This document shows positions 1-38,063 of a DNA stretch of 64,000 nt, piece after piece. The stretch comes from Seriola aureovittata (lineage: Eukaryota > Chordata > Actinopteri > Carangiformes > Carangidae). Position 1 is the first letter of the stretch. Every line of letters begins with the position of its first letter. The stretch covers positions 17,267,140 to 17,331,139 of the forward strand of contig NC_079384.1 of the NCBI RefSeq assembly GCF_021018895.1, in the 5' to 3' direction. Under the pieces are notes generated by a model that saw only the letters and a program-made list of their open reading frames with translations, ran no database searches and was not told the origin of the DNA. Position numbers and translations under genes: made by a program.

Positions 1-1190
1 AAATTTGACAATAACTGTAAAGAGTATTGGTGAAATCGACTGGGAGCCAGCAGGGAAATTACTACAGTACACAAAGAATGGGGATGTCAAAGGGCTGCAG
101 ACAAAGGTCATAAGGGCTCATCCAGTGGGTCGTGAGAGTTCAGGCATTGGGAAAGGGGCAAACAGCACTGCATAATTATTTCTTTCTTACTTCTTCTTAC
201 TGTCTTCAATAAAGCCTGTCCTATGAACTATACAACTAAATTAACTGCTATAAGAGAGTCTCAGATTGTCTCTTCTGATTGGAGAGCTCCAGAGAGAGAT
301 GAGAGGAGATGTAAAACTACATCGAGATGGTTTTTGGTTCTTCAAACCACAAATATATCACAAACACAGGAAGTGTAAAATATGAAACATATGAAATATG
401 AATTAATATTAAAAATCTAAATATCCACTGAGCTTCTTGGCTTAAAGTCAGTGACACCTTAAATATTTCTGCAAAGCCGTTTCTGTAAGCTTAGTGGTAG
501 AGATCAAACTAGTTTCCAGTTGGGTTGAGGGAGCAGGTGAAGCAGAAATCCACCTCCAGCAGTAGCTGGACTGGCAGACATAGCGTGGGAGGACAGAAAC
601 TGAGGAAAAGAGGAAAAATGAGTAGAAAGAGGGAGCTAAATGGGCGGAAGGATGCAGAGCAAGGCACGGAAAAAGGAAGAGAAATGAGGGAGTTAAAGGA
701 GATAATGATATAAAGAGCAAGGCAGAGAGAAATTGGTGAAATTAAGAACAAAGGAGGATTAAATAGAAAAAAATCCACTCCTGGATATTCTTCTTCTTAT
801 CATTAGTCTGTGCTGTTCTACTTATTCTAGGAATTATATGGCAAAGAAGCTGTAATGTACCCACTTTCCTCTCAGCTTATGTCGCCCACTTTTACTCGAG
901 TTACATGAGGACATAGAACAAGCTGTGCTGTTTACACTGCAGGAGAATCAATAGAGTAGAGAGAACGAAATGCTTCAAATGACAAAAAAAAGTTAGCAAA
1001 GACGTTGTTGTACTTGTAATGCTGAGGAAGACAGCTCCAAAGAGATGCAAGCTGTTGCTGCATTATGGTCCACAAGAAATAATGTTGTGAGGGAAACTGA
1101 AACAAACTGTAGCTCCACAAAACTTTGATATGACATAAAAATCGGATGATAAGTGCTGATGTTTGTGCTGATGTGTTATCTGAGCAATGA
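1..1190. other. Upstream intronic sequence, no exon seen
   Basis: No coding exon is visible here. The first recognisable tbkbp1 exon, at 5012, begins in mid-protein, so this stretch is probably part of an upstream intron. It is moderately AT-rich. A partial copy of the palindromic repeat described at 2060-2360 lies at about 265-385, recognisable by the shared words AGAGCTCCAGAGAGAG, GGAGATGTAAAACTACA and AACCACAAATATAT. A purine-rich stretch at 600-740 gives open frames but no recognisable protein. Confidence 0.5.
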
Positions 1191-1199
1191 CTTGTCTTA

Positions 1200-1570
1200 C
1201 TTGATTCTCACCACACTAACTTGTCCATGTGTTGTTTGATTATAAAGCAGCTCTAGGTTCTATATTAATACTGTGAAAGTATCAAAGCGCTCAGTCCACA
1301 GAGAAATGCTGACAGCCTGTATTGAGCAACTGAGCCTTAAAACAAGCCGTCAGGACTTCTGTAACTTTGTGATGTCACAACAAAGCTGCCGGATTTGGAC
1401 TCTCTGAGTGTTTACCTGAAATCTGCTATATTCTTATTCAATCGCTCAGAAAACAACCGACCTGTTGTTACTAGAGCTCCAGAGAGAAGCCTGAGAAAGG
1501 AGATGTAAAACTACACTGAGATGCTTTTTGGTTCTGAAAACCACAAATCTTCTTATAGATATCAACGCTT
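1200..1570. repeat. Dispersed palindromic repeat, copy lacking its hairpin (left flank of nmrk2 pseudogene)
   Basis: This copy shares TTTACCTGAAATCTGCT, ACCGACCTGTTGTTACTAGA and GGAGATGTAAAACTACA with the copy at 2060-2360, in the same orientation. The AGCCAATCAGAAGAGAG palindrome present in the other copies is missing here: the sequence runs from AGAAAAC straight to AACCGACCTG. The 5' part (1210-1275) matches the start of the copy at 9405. The family was not named; it behaves as a short, non-coding mobile repeat. Confidence 0.7.
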
Positions 1571-1613
1571 TAAGGGTGCAATGAGTAAGATCTGGCCAGA
1601 ATTTTAGTTTAAA

Positions 1614-2030
1614 ATGTTGAACAAGCCCCAAGATCAGATTGAAGTTGGTGAAGATGGCTTTAAGCAGTATGATGTCATTACTGCTCTGGACATAGACGCC
1701 ATGATGAGCACCATCTACGCATTGTTGGAGAACCCGCTGAAGTTTGAGAAGTCGCTTAGCGTTAATAACACCCTGGATATTGAGATCGTTCCAAAGTCTG
1801 ACCATAAGGAGGAGGAGACTCACATCCTTATTGTGGAGGGCTTCCTGCTTTACACCTATGGACCATTGATCGACATGCGGAACCAACGTTACTTTATTTC
1901 CATCCCATATGAAGAATGCAAAAAGAGGAGGTGCTCTAGGAACTACTTGGTGCCAGACCCCCCACCCCCCCCCCCCCGGTCTGTTTGATGGCCATGTCTG
2001 GCCCATGTATCTGAATAACAAGAACAAAGC
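1614..2030 (+). pseudogene. Truncated, frameshifted nicotinamide riboside kinase (nmrk2-like) retropseudogene
   Basis: A continuous frame from about 1624 encodes protein clearly resembling the middle of nicotinamide riboside kinase 2, the cytosolic enzyme that phosphorylates nicotinamide riboside in NAD+ salvage. Visible matches include [29 protein letters not shown] and [15 protein letters not shown]. After VPDP a run of C residues (about 1966-1978) shifts the frame and causes an early stop at TGA 1987. The expected [12 protein letters not shown] continues in another frame from about 1979. The N-terminal P-loop (GxTNxGKT type) and the C-terminal third are absent, so no active kinase can be made. 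In vertebrates this protein span comes from several exons, but here it is uninterrupted, which points to a retrocopy. It sits between two same-orientation copies of a dispersed repeat. Whether it is nmrk1- or nmrk2-derived is judged from remembered family sequence; the PQDQ-GEDGFKQ wording favours nmrk2. Confidence 0.85.
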
Positions 2031-2059
2031 AGTCACCGCCCTCAGCCACACCCCAAGCC

Positions 2060-2360
2060 CCGCCCACCTGGACCAACCTTTCACTTTTGCAGGATTTGGT
2101 TTCTCCGTATGTTTACCTGAAATCTGCTGTATTTTCATTTGATCACGCAGAAAACCGTCAGCCAATCAGAAGAGAGGCTCAGAGCCTCCTCTCTTCTGAT
2201 TGGCTCACCGACCTGTTGTTACTAGAGCTCCAGAGAGAAGCCTGAGAGAGGAGATGTAAAACTACATTGAGATGGTTTTTGTTCTTAAAACCACAAATAT
2301 ATCTTCTTATGGATCAACCCTAAATATAAAACACAGGAGAAGAGGAAAAAATGGAGCTTT
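2060..2360. repeat. Dispersed palindromic repeat, copy with intact hairpin (right flank of pseudogene)
   Basis: The centre (2160-2204) is a near-perfect inverted repeat: AGCCAATCAGAAGAGAGGCTC faces its own complement across one base, with one extra C in the right arm. It is flanked by TTTACCTGAAATCTGCT on the left and ACCGACCTGTTGTTACTAGA on the right. Related copies are at about 265-385, 1200-1570 and 9405-9688. No coding capacity is seen, so it is best described as a MITE- or SINE-sized non-autonomous element of unknown class. Confidence 0.75.
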
Positions 2361-4990
<2,630 letters not shown>

Positions 4991-5011
4991 TTTTCCTTGT
5001 CGTCGCTGCAG

Positions 5012-28610
<23,599 letters not shown>

Positions 28611-28639
28611 TTGCCATGGCAACCAGTCCTCACATACAC

Positions 28640-28696
<57 letters not shown>

Positions 28697-28708
28697 GCAC
28701 GCACGCAC
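28640..28708. repeat. (CA)n then (GCAC)n microsatellite in the 3' UTR
   Basis: Dinucleotide CA changes into ACGC tetranucleotides. It starts about 30 bases after the stop codon. Confidence 0.95.
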
Positions 28709-29019
28709 ATCTGCGCTCTCCTCTTATAGATTACGTAAGAGACCGGCAGACAGGCCATCCATTTAGAACCAGTCAGCTGTGTGAGAATCTACAGGTAGGG
28801 ATGCAAAATGGCACAGGGGCCTGTTTTATTTGGGGAAGTACTTAAACACACGGGTCCGTCTTGGATTTGTGAGTCCACATGCAGAATCCTTCACTGATCG
28901 CCCTTGAGGCAGCTCTGCCTGTATAATCACTGGCTCTGGTTGCTGCTGTTTTGTTATGAGTCTTGTTGTGTGGTTTCAGACAGTTTCAGGTGTCGTGTTG
29001 TTTTTCAGCTTCACAGTAT

Positions 29020-29072
29020 CGTACACACGTATACACACACGTACACACACACGTACACACACACGCACACAC
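29020..29072. repeat. Imperfect (CA)n with GTACAC units
   Basis: CACACACGTA-type repeat. Confidence 0.8.
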
Positions 29073-30050
29073 ACTTAGTACACTTTAGGAAAGTAAAGCC
29101 AGTGACGAGCTACGAGAGGCAGGCTGGCCCAGTTCAGGAGTAAATGATCAGGGAGATGTAAAGGCATCTTTTTTTTTTTCCACAGACTATTCTTAACTTT
29201 AAATACTGTACACCTGCTTGGAAATTTTCTATCTCACACATACACACACTACAGTCTATTTTGCAAAGGAATCTGTGCAGTAAGTGCCACGGACAGTAGA
29301 AGCTGGATTATTGAAGTCTTATGAGTTTTGGGTTGGTGACACTGTGAAGGAATGGTGACTGATCAGGGTTTGATTGCCAGTTCACTTTCACTTTTCTAAA
29401 ACAAAAAGACGTTTGTTTCCACAGTAGCTGAGAGAGTATAAAACATTCCAGTCTCGCATTTCATCAACTGACAAAGCTGGAGAACGAGAATGTGAAAGTG
29501 CTGTTTGGATCAGCCTGGAGGCGGTTTTACCCTAACGGAGTTTTGATGCTGCCCTGCAGGGCGGGGCACTGATGCTGAAGCGTCGTCTCTCATGAGTGAA
29601 GGGGAAATTTTAGTCAGAATATACCTTTATGCTTGCAGCCTGTTCAAAAAAAAAAATCTAAGTATCTTAGCACTTTAAGTTAGCATAGCCTATACAATGT
29701 ATCTGTTTTCAGTCCCCATATATATTTTCCATGTATTATTTACTATTTATATTGTCTATCTGTAAGGCAAAAAAATATGAAGATATATTTTTGCAAATGT
29801 CGATGCGCCACATGTCTCATGCTGGTGACATATTTCTCCCATGTGCTTGCACACTGCTGTACATAGAGGACTTGAAGGTTCAGAATCCCTCCGCATGGGA
29901 CGCTTTTCTGTATAAATGGATCAACTGGGATTCTACTCGGTCTTCCTCAAGATCTGACCTTCAAAAAAACAGTTTGATGTCACGACGACTGCCCAGACCA
30001 CCCAACAAAAACACAGCCGGCTGCATGAGATCAAGACTTCTGACCTGCTG

Positions 30051-30051
<1 letters not shown>

Positions 30052-30095
<44 letters not shown>
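30052..30095. repeat. Homopolymer G run of 44
   Basis: An unbroken 44-G tract in the probable 3' UTR. The length may be inexact because such tracts are error-prone to sequence. Confidence 0.9.
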
Positions 30096-30096
<1 letters not shown>

Positions 30097-30857
30097 GACA
30101 CGTGGCAGGCTTTTTAGTGTACTGTATTTCTATCTCGGAGATCTGACACCAGAAACATCGTCTCCGATCAACGTCTCCGATCAACAACGTTATCTCTGCA
30201 GGGTTCAAGCAACAGACATTACTCTTCTTTTGATACGTGGGTTTGATTTTTAATCACGAGTGGAATCTTGTCTCGAGATCTGCTTGTGGAACTTGAACTT
30301 CTTTTTTGAAAAAAAGGAAAAAAAAAAACACAAAAAAAACAGAGTTACACTGATGTCAGCTAATCTGAGGCTTTCAGTTACATGTGCAGTTATAATGTAG
30401 GGGATGTCCCCACACACCCACCCATGCGTTTAAGCTGGTTTGATACCGAAGAGATGAAATGCGGTAGATTTAGAGCACAGAGTGGAGCGACTGTGGCAGC
30501 AGGATGGTGCAGGACACAGGTTTCAAGTCTTTGTGTCAGCAAACGTCAACTCCGCTGAAGTACTCTTGAAAACACTGAAACCATACAAGCTCTGGAGGCT
30601 TCGCTTCAGGTGACAACTTTCCTATGAAGGTTTTAAAAAAAAAAAAAAAAAAATCCAATGGGGGTCAAATATTATCAGTCTAAAGGATAATTCTGGTTTA
30701 TTTGGACCTGATTTTAGTAAGTCTGGACAGCGGTTCAGTCATGATAACATTGCAACAAGTGCTCCAATCCATACAAGCATGTAGGACGTTACTGAGCTTG
30801 TCTGGTTAATCACTGAGATTTGGGAACGCAGCAACATCTCACAGATTATTCTCTGAC

Positions 30858-30863
30858 AATAAA
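30858..30863 (+). terminator. tbkbp1: Candidate polyadenylation signal AATAAA
   Basis: First AATAAA after the tbkbp1 stop codon. No cleavage site evidence beyond the hexamer. Confidence 0.3.
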
Positions 30864-31139
30864 AGTGAAAGCTGCAACACAACTACCATGATAGCTTCGT
30901 CCATTTTGATTTCTCCGACTCTCCATTCCCTTCTCAAATTGGTAGGTCAAAGGTCACCCAGGTCAAGGCAAAAAAATTGCATCAATTTACTTTGACCCTG
31001 TGAGAGAATCTGCCAATCATGATAAGATTGGAATGAATAGAATTCACAGGTGTGTGATCAGGTCTTTAGACTGTTTCATTTATATTATTTTAGAACCCTA
31101 AAAACAGTGAAAGCGGGGTTTCCTGCTGTGTTTTATAGT

Positions 31140-31160
31140 GGGGGGGGGGGGGGGGGGGGG
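31140..31160. repeat. Homopolymer G run of 21
   Basis: Second G homopolymer about 1 kb after the 44-G run. Confidence 0.9.
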
Positions 31161-32558
31161 CATGAGGGCTGAAAATAATGACATTGTCAGAAGAAATTAT
31201 TCAACTACTATAAAATAAATGAAGCTTCAGGGGGAAACAAGCAGAGGCACCACGTCACACACAGGCTGTGTATTGTATATGAGCCTATAGTGACTAAACT
31301 CATCATGAGATACCTGAGATAGGATACCCCAGGGTTTGTTAGATTCAGCTCATCAATTTATTGATTGATTAATTCATTACATCGTACATTTACAATGTGG
31401 TAATGCAAAAGTACCAAATATAGCCTATATATAATAATAAAGAAAATAAACCCAAAGCAAAGGCTCAGTAAATCACAGTCAGGCGGAGATGTGTGAGAGC
31501 AAAACCTGACCTGCACTGCTGGTCAGACACGCAATTATTTAACTCAACGGGTTCATGTAGTTGAGTGAAGGTTAAATACTGAATAGCTGAATAGCTGGAC
31601 CATCACCTCTAGCTCCATGTTGTTTTCTTGTTTGCATCAATGACCGATTAAGACAGAGCTCAGGAAGCGTTCACCTCCTCCACTAACCAATTTCCTGGGG
31701 AAAACCCTGAAACCTGCTCAGAATTTCACAAGAAAAGTGTCGAGCTTCAAAGAAGTCTCAGAAATAAACACAACTAGATGTAGTAGATTTCTTTTTTTAT
31801 TTCCTACACCATTATCATCATCTTCACGGCTCCTGCTGGTTAGACTACTCGCTGCTTTACAATCTGTCTGATCATCTGACTGCTTGTGTTTTTGGCACAG
31901 GCGCTTAACTTGGCGATTACAGTGTTAATTTAATTAATAAAACCCAACTGTAATAAACTGGAATTATCCTTTAAAAAGACCCACATGCTGAGGTGTACAA
32001 TACAAAATTATTGAGGCAGAGATACTTGAGCATTAAAATCGAAGAGGGCTTTAATGACTCCCGGTTATTCTATACTGTATGTATGTTCCTATATCACTCT
32101 GTGTAAAAATATTTAAAGCTGTGTACAGACAGATATTTTGCAAGTGTGTAAGATGAATGCAACATGTACTCTTTTATTCAACAACTTCAAATTGGAGTGT
32201 CTGTAAATCAGTATATATATAATCCTAGCCACCGCCACACTAAATATGAATTATACGCGACTTATATACAAATACTACCCGACACCTTTCCTCTCTCGCT
32301 CACTACGTATGGTGGTATGTCCTCTAATACAGCCAGGTTTAAGCTGTTTCCAGGCTTTTGTCACACGTGATCTGGACTGACCACGCGACCACGAAGACAC
32401 TGGGTTTGAAGGAAAAATGACGAATGAATGTTTGAAAGTTTCAGTTATTACAGAGAAAGTTTCTAATGTATATATTTTCTGGTCTGATTTATGGTGCAGC
32501 AATGAAAGAAAGAAGCACAATGATGAAAATGTGCAGAGAGTAGCTGTCTGTCTTCACT

Positions 32559-32583
32559 GATGATGATGATGATGATGATGATG
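32559..32583. repeat. (GAT)n microsatellite
   Basis: About eight GAT units. Confidence 0.9.
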
Positions 32584-32952
32584 TAACATTGTATCAGGAA
32601 ACTGCATTTGGGAGCTTTAAGTTATAGCTTGGTAATTTATTTGAAGTGGAAATCCAACAGCAGCTGAGTTACTTTCTTTTCATAGAGGAAATGAGCAGCA
32701 GTTATGAACAATATGTATCTTTTTCTTCCCCCTCTCTCCTCCACCGCCCTCCACCAATCAGAGGACACACGTTGGCTCACAGCCAGGGACAACAAATTAT
32801 TTCCTGTATTTTGCACAAACAGAAAACATTGCTTAGTGGGTTTCTCGTTCATGTCAGTGTGTAAAAGAAAAAAAAAAAAAAAAAACGAAAAAAAACATGC
32901 GTTGTGGTTAATGGTGCTGGGATGTTCACCAACCACAACCTGTTGGCCAGTG

Positions 32953-32953
<1 letters not shown>

Positions 32954-33019
<66 letters not shown>
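32954..33019. repeat. (CAG)22 trinucleotide repeat
   Basis: Exactly 22 uninterrupted CAG units. Poly-Ala and poly-Leu frames cross it, but no splice-supported gene contains it. Confidence 0.97.
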
Positions 33020-33020
<1 letters not shown>

Positions 33021-33553
33021 GCAGAGTGATCACCCCCCCGCATGAGCTCACAATGTGATCCACACAGGGTGTTTACACTGCAACACATCCGCACGCTCAC
33101 GAACGTTTGTGCTGAGGTCCATCGCATCGAGTTTAGGATTTATTTTCTTTTGCAGAAAGTCAAAGATCTGAAATCATCACGTCTGTTTTTCTTCTGTTTT
33201 TATAATCTCATTCAAAAATGTCCCTCGGATTTACTCAGGAGACAAACGGCTAGGTCCAACAAAGAATCACAGTCATTCTTGTACAGCTCCACTCTCCTCT
33301 CAGTAACTATGTGAGGTTTGTTCTCCTGGGTAACATTAAGACCTCAGCACTAATGAACTCTCCACAACACTAATGAGAAGTCATGTCTACTCTGCAGCAT
33401 GTTGTGTGTGTTGGAGCAACACTGCTGGCATTCAACTACTTTACGAGTGTGATAAAAAAAATACTAAAACAAAAAAAACCCCAAAAAAACAAACAACAGA
33501 GACACATAAAGAGTCACTTTTACTTCCTCTCTTTTTCTGTCTGTAAATATTCT

Positions 33554-33563
33554 AATAAATAAA
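33554..33563 (+). terminator. Overlapping AATAAATAAA polyadenylation-type signal
   Basis: Two overlapping AATAAA hexamers; possible distal end for a long tbkbp1 transcript. Confidence 0.25.
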
Positions 33564-34111
33564 CAAACAGGAACTTGCACTGAAACGTGGCTTGAACTGG
33601 TTTCTTTACGCACAACTGATGTCACATGCTCACAGCTGCATTTCACACTCTCTTTACTGGTAAACTGCTTTCAATTTTAGAGCCTGCGGCGCACATGAAA
33701 CTTGAAATTGTTGTTGGAGTTATTGAGTTTGTGTGGAGGGAATTTAAAAAGTCACAGATTAGTGCGGAAGCTCAGAGGGGCATTTCAACATTTCTGTTTC
33801 TCTGCATTTTAGAAGAAATATTAAAGATAATTAACTGTAATTAAGTGATTTAGTGAAAGATAACACCTGCTTAGCCTATACGCTGCATCCCTAAAGTGCT
33901 ATGTAAACATTGCACATGTTAACATGGCTTTATAACTCTTCTTTTTTTTTTATTCATAATATTAATATTGTTATCATCATATCAAGCGTCTATACCCCAG
34001 TTTTAGTTTTACTTCACAGGTGAGATTTCTGTGACAGTTAGTAGTAGACATTGGGTTTAATGTGCACACATACCCTCTCTCGCTCACAGAGGCTGTGGTG
34101 GACGTGGGTGG

Positions 34112-34114
<3 letters not shown>

Positions 34115-34152
<38 letters not shown>
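34115..34152. repeat. (GT)n microsatellite
   Basis: Nearly perfect GT dinucleotides. Confidence 0.95.
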
Positions 34153-34154
<2 letters not shown>

Positions 34155-35416
34155 AAGAGCAGTAATCATGTTGTTTGCTGCTGCTGACAGAGACGAACTC
34201 ACTCTTGTTCACGTTCATCGCCCGGTCGACACCACTCAAGTGTTGTCTGTGTGATAAACTGTAATTATCCAGTCGATGGTCTTCATCTGCAGAGAGACTT
34301 CAACATCTGTATCATCAGCTCACTATTTTTAGTTTGCGTTTGTTGGGTTGTTTTAGGTTGTGAGCTCATAATAAAGTTAGTTTGGTTTCTCAGCTTAATG
34401 ACATACGTGATTAATTGATTATATGAAAATCCGTAGCTTCCTAGATGTTCAAAGTACAGCTAAGATGACGATGGTGTATTCTGCTTTGTGTAGCCGTTTC
34501 ATGTCAGTGTGCGTGTGCCATATCAAAGATTACTGAATATATATTATTCTCATGGTTTACTCACATCTCCATACAGATTTATACAAAAACAATATATTCG
34601 TTTTCATTTAAATTACTGACTGCAACCTTAACAATGAAAGAAATGATTTAGAAATAATGATTTCTAATATATAATAATAATTAAGAAATGATTTAGAGTT
34701 CGACGTATTTATATTAATGAATTATTACACTTATAACGACGACTATTCACTACTGACTTACTGTCATTAATAACTGAAATTTGATTGATTTGACAAATGA
34801 AATCTTGCCCACTCCTCTATTCAAATGTTGTTTCACAAGTTGAAAATCCAAAAAAAATATTATTAGTTGTCATAGCAGAATACTGATCTACAAAAAACAT
34901 GAATAGATGTTTATTAAACATTAAAAGAGCTGTACACGATGATGATTTATCTTTTTTCAACAACGATATGAATTATCATCTAGCAGTTCATATCTGCTGT
35001 TTTTTGTGAGCTGTCAGACAATATTGTTTCAAAATAAAATCAATTTATGATGATATTAAGCTTTGGTGCGTAATCAAAGAAAAAAATGCCCTAACCCATT
35101 TTGTAAGAAGTCAAGGCCATTTTGTTTATCTCAAATCATGGCCTCCCCCTTTCAGCTGCCAAGTTAGTTTCCTACATCTTTAGCTCTGTGCCGCTAACCT
35201 CAATGCATAGCCTACCTCAGGAAAAAGAAAAACGCACCCACCCATCCGGGCCACAAAACCACAAACTCTGGTAGACTTATGTGAGAAGCTACAGGCAGCA
35301 GAAACCTGCAGGGAGAACTGACAAGAGAAAAAAAAACCACACGCTCTCAGTATATAAGTGATGAAAAGCGGCACTTTCTGCTCACTGATCAAAAACAACA
35401 ACTCGTCCTTTACACA

Positions 35417-35466
35417 ACACACACACGCACACACACACACACGCACACACACACACATACACACAC
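35417..35466. repeat. (CA)n with CG interruptions
   Basis: CACACGCACAC-type repeat. Confidence 0.9.
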
Positions 35467-37139
35467 TGCTCAGGTATTGTAAACACACACCAGCATGCAT
35501 GCAACACTCTGGCTTGAAAGAACACACAATTCTTAGAAGACAGAGTTTTTTTTGTCATTTCTGGATTTCCACTAATCCTCACCACCTGTCGCCTGTTGTT
35601 TTCGGCTAAACTTTTACACTTTAATGAACTGATTGATTTCCAAATGGTTGAGAGTTTTAGAAAATCTACAAATGAAAGATTCAGTTCAAATGAATTTCTA
35701 CACATGCAGAATGATGTTTAAACATTGTTCATTTCACACACAGTAACTGATTGATGTCAGTGTACTATAAAAACCCTGCACTGTTTAATACTGAAATTAA
35801 AAAACTGTTCAATGCATTCAATGACTTTTTCCTATTATACACAGTTTTATTACTGTTATTTCTTTTTATTCATTTGCAGTAAAACTGTGCTAATGTGGTT
35901 TTGTTCTTTCCTTTTATTTTGCGGCACAAAAACATACATGACCTAAATACTGGGGTGTTTCCTGTCCATGTTGTGGTCCATCAACATTTATACGATGTTG
36001 TCACTGGTAAAAAGACACCACAGGACCCTCGGCACGTTTCTTTACCTTGTTATTTCTCTCTCTTTCTATCAACTAATTTGTCATCAAGTTTTGTGGTGAC
36101 TGTTTTCCTGACTGCAACACAAACTTTGTATTAAAAAGTGACAATAGTGGATGAGAGTGGTGCTGATGGGACTGAGTTGAGTCCAGTGAAAGTGAATATG
36201 AAGAGCTGGTTCACCCCTCAACATGTTTCTTCAGAGTTTCTCTGAACACAGTCACCTGCTCAGCTCTGAGGGATGAAACATTGTGGTTTCAGAGAACACA
36301 GCTCGACTGCCACACACACACACACTTAATGATACAACATGAAGAAAGCCTGTAATAACTTCTCACACACCTAACAGAAAGTTAAAAAAGACATCTTATA
36401 TGGATAGGAGTTTCACTTCTGAAAGGGTTGGGGGGGTGAGGATGGGGGTGGGCGGGGGGAGGGTGCTAAGAGTTGTCATGTAGAAGTTAAATATGCCATC
36501 AAAGAGGTTTCGAGCATATTTGATTGTGAGAAAGTTTCTTCATAACAAAATTGTCTTAAATATATAAACAAACTGCATAATTATGAATATCTATTTATTT
36601 TTGTGATATATGGTAAATTATATGACATGGTAATAATAAGTATAGATTTCTAAATAGATTTTTAACTTTTGGTTTGGACAGAAAATTAAAATCATTCTGC
36701 TCGTAGATCTGCAGCTTTAAAGAAAACAAAACCTCTTCTTGGAGATTTAGTGACTGTACATCATCTGTACAGAAACCTGGTTTTAAAAAAAAAAAGCACT
36801 AAATGGAGGTAGAGAAAACATTTTGCACCTTTTGTTTAGTTTCCATGTAGGAAGTGTTTCAGCAGCCCACTAGATGGCCACATAAACCACATAAACCACA
36901 GAACTTAAGCCTGCTTCACTTCTCTTCACACCAGATCCTGGCCAAGTCACATTCATGTGTTGTTTGTCTTGACTTTTATTTTAAACACAGAAGAAGGAAC
37001 AAGCTCGACTCATCACTCGAAGTCCACTGACTTCACAGTGTGTAAGAAGGCAGAGGCGATGTGGACACACGTTGTTTCTGAAGACTCAATAAAGACAAAT
37101 GCAAAAAGAGAATGCGAGTTGTGGCTCATATTTTCCAAA

Positions 37140-37525
37140 AGATGTCCTCAATTTCCAAAATTGTCAGTGTCCTCAATGTCTCAAAATGTCCTCATTTCCA
37201 ATAGTGTCCATACTCATGAAAATATGTCTTCATTTTTGATCCCCCTACTGTCCTTACTCAGAAATGTTTTCAAATTCCAAAATGTCCCAACTGTCCAAAA
37301 GTGTCGTGGCCTCAAAAGTGTCCTCATTTTCAAAGATTTTCAAAAATGTCCTCATTGTCCACAAATGACCTGAATAAGCAACAAAGTTCTCACTGTCCTA
37401 CAAATGTTCATGCTTTCAAAAAGTGTCTTTATTTTTGCTATAATTTCCTCATTTTTTTAAAGGATGTCCTCACTTTCCAAAAGTGACCTGACTTTCCTTA
37501 AATTTGAAAAAAGTCCTCACTCATC
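37140..37525. repeat. Diverged minisatellite based on TGTCCTCANTTTCCAAAA
   Basis: TGTCCTCA or a close variant followed by TTTCCAAAA recurs more than a dozen times with irregular 17-25 base spacing. Open frames through it are products of the repeat. Confidence 0.8.
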
Positions 37526-38063
37526 GATGATGTAAATTCCACTTTGTCGGTTGAGTTCTTCTTACCTGCTTTTTAGACTTCGTCCACACTAATCTGAATA
37601 CTGTAAATCTGAAATCATCTTTTTCACTCTGTCCACACTGAGTCAGCTTTTAGAAAACACACAGTCGTCAGAGTAAATCCATCTGAAAACACTGGTCTCA
37701 TTTTTTAGTGAAGGAAAACTGAGCTGTTGGAAGCTGAGAGGAAGCTGAGAGGCCGAGTTTCTATCACCTCTAACCCAGGTTGTCACTTAGTATAGCCACA
37801 GTTCTTGTCATTAGCCTGTGATTTTGTTATTGTGATCACAAAAAAGAAAACATGGGAATAGAAACAACTAAACTGCTGGTTCAGCTGCGCTCATTAATTA
37901 AAGATTCTCTGTGCAAACAGATACTGTATTGATTGAAGGGTCAAGCGATATGACTACTACCACAGTATTGATTGTTGCATGACATTTTCCTGTCAGTGGC
38001 TGTGTGTGCTGTATACAGTGATACAGCTGATCAGACACAGATTCACCACCTGCTGTTATGTAG

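Larger units (their letters stand above)
28611..30863 (+). other. tbkbp1: Probable tbkbp1 3' UTR (end uncertain)
   Basis: This non-coding sequence follows the stop codon. The first AATAAA on the + strand after the stop is at 30858-30863, giving a 3' UTR of about 2.2 kb. Later AATAAA words at 31214-31219, 31936-31941 and 33554-33563 (two overlapping) are alternatives. It contains CA repeats, a 44-base G run and A-rich tracts. Confidence 0.4.
30864..32940. other. Sequence beyond the first polyadenylation signal
   Basis: No gene seen. It contains a 21-base G run (31140-31160), AT-rich UTR-like sequence with AATAAA at 31214 and 31936, and a (GAT)n tract (32559-32583). It could be an extended tbkbp1 3' UTR. 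Confidence 0.4.
33565..37135. other. AT-rich stretch without a recognisable gene
   Basis: Contains GT (34115-34152) and CA (35417-35466) microsatellites and a strongly AT-rich core (34540-35060). Nothing else was identified. Confidence 0.5.

Noticed and set aside
1446..2165. 239-residue - strand frame across the nmrk2-like pseudogene
   Set aside because: It is antisense to the clear kinase homology and runs through repeat sequence on both sides.
37140..37525. Possible CRISPR-like array at the TGTCCTCA repeats
   Set aside because: Units are irregular, diverged and lack distinct spacers, and the genome is vertebrate.
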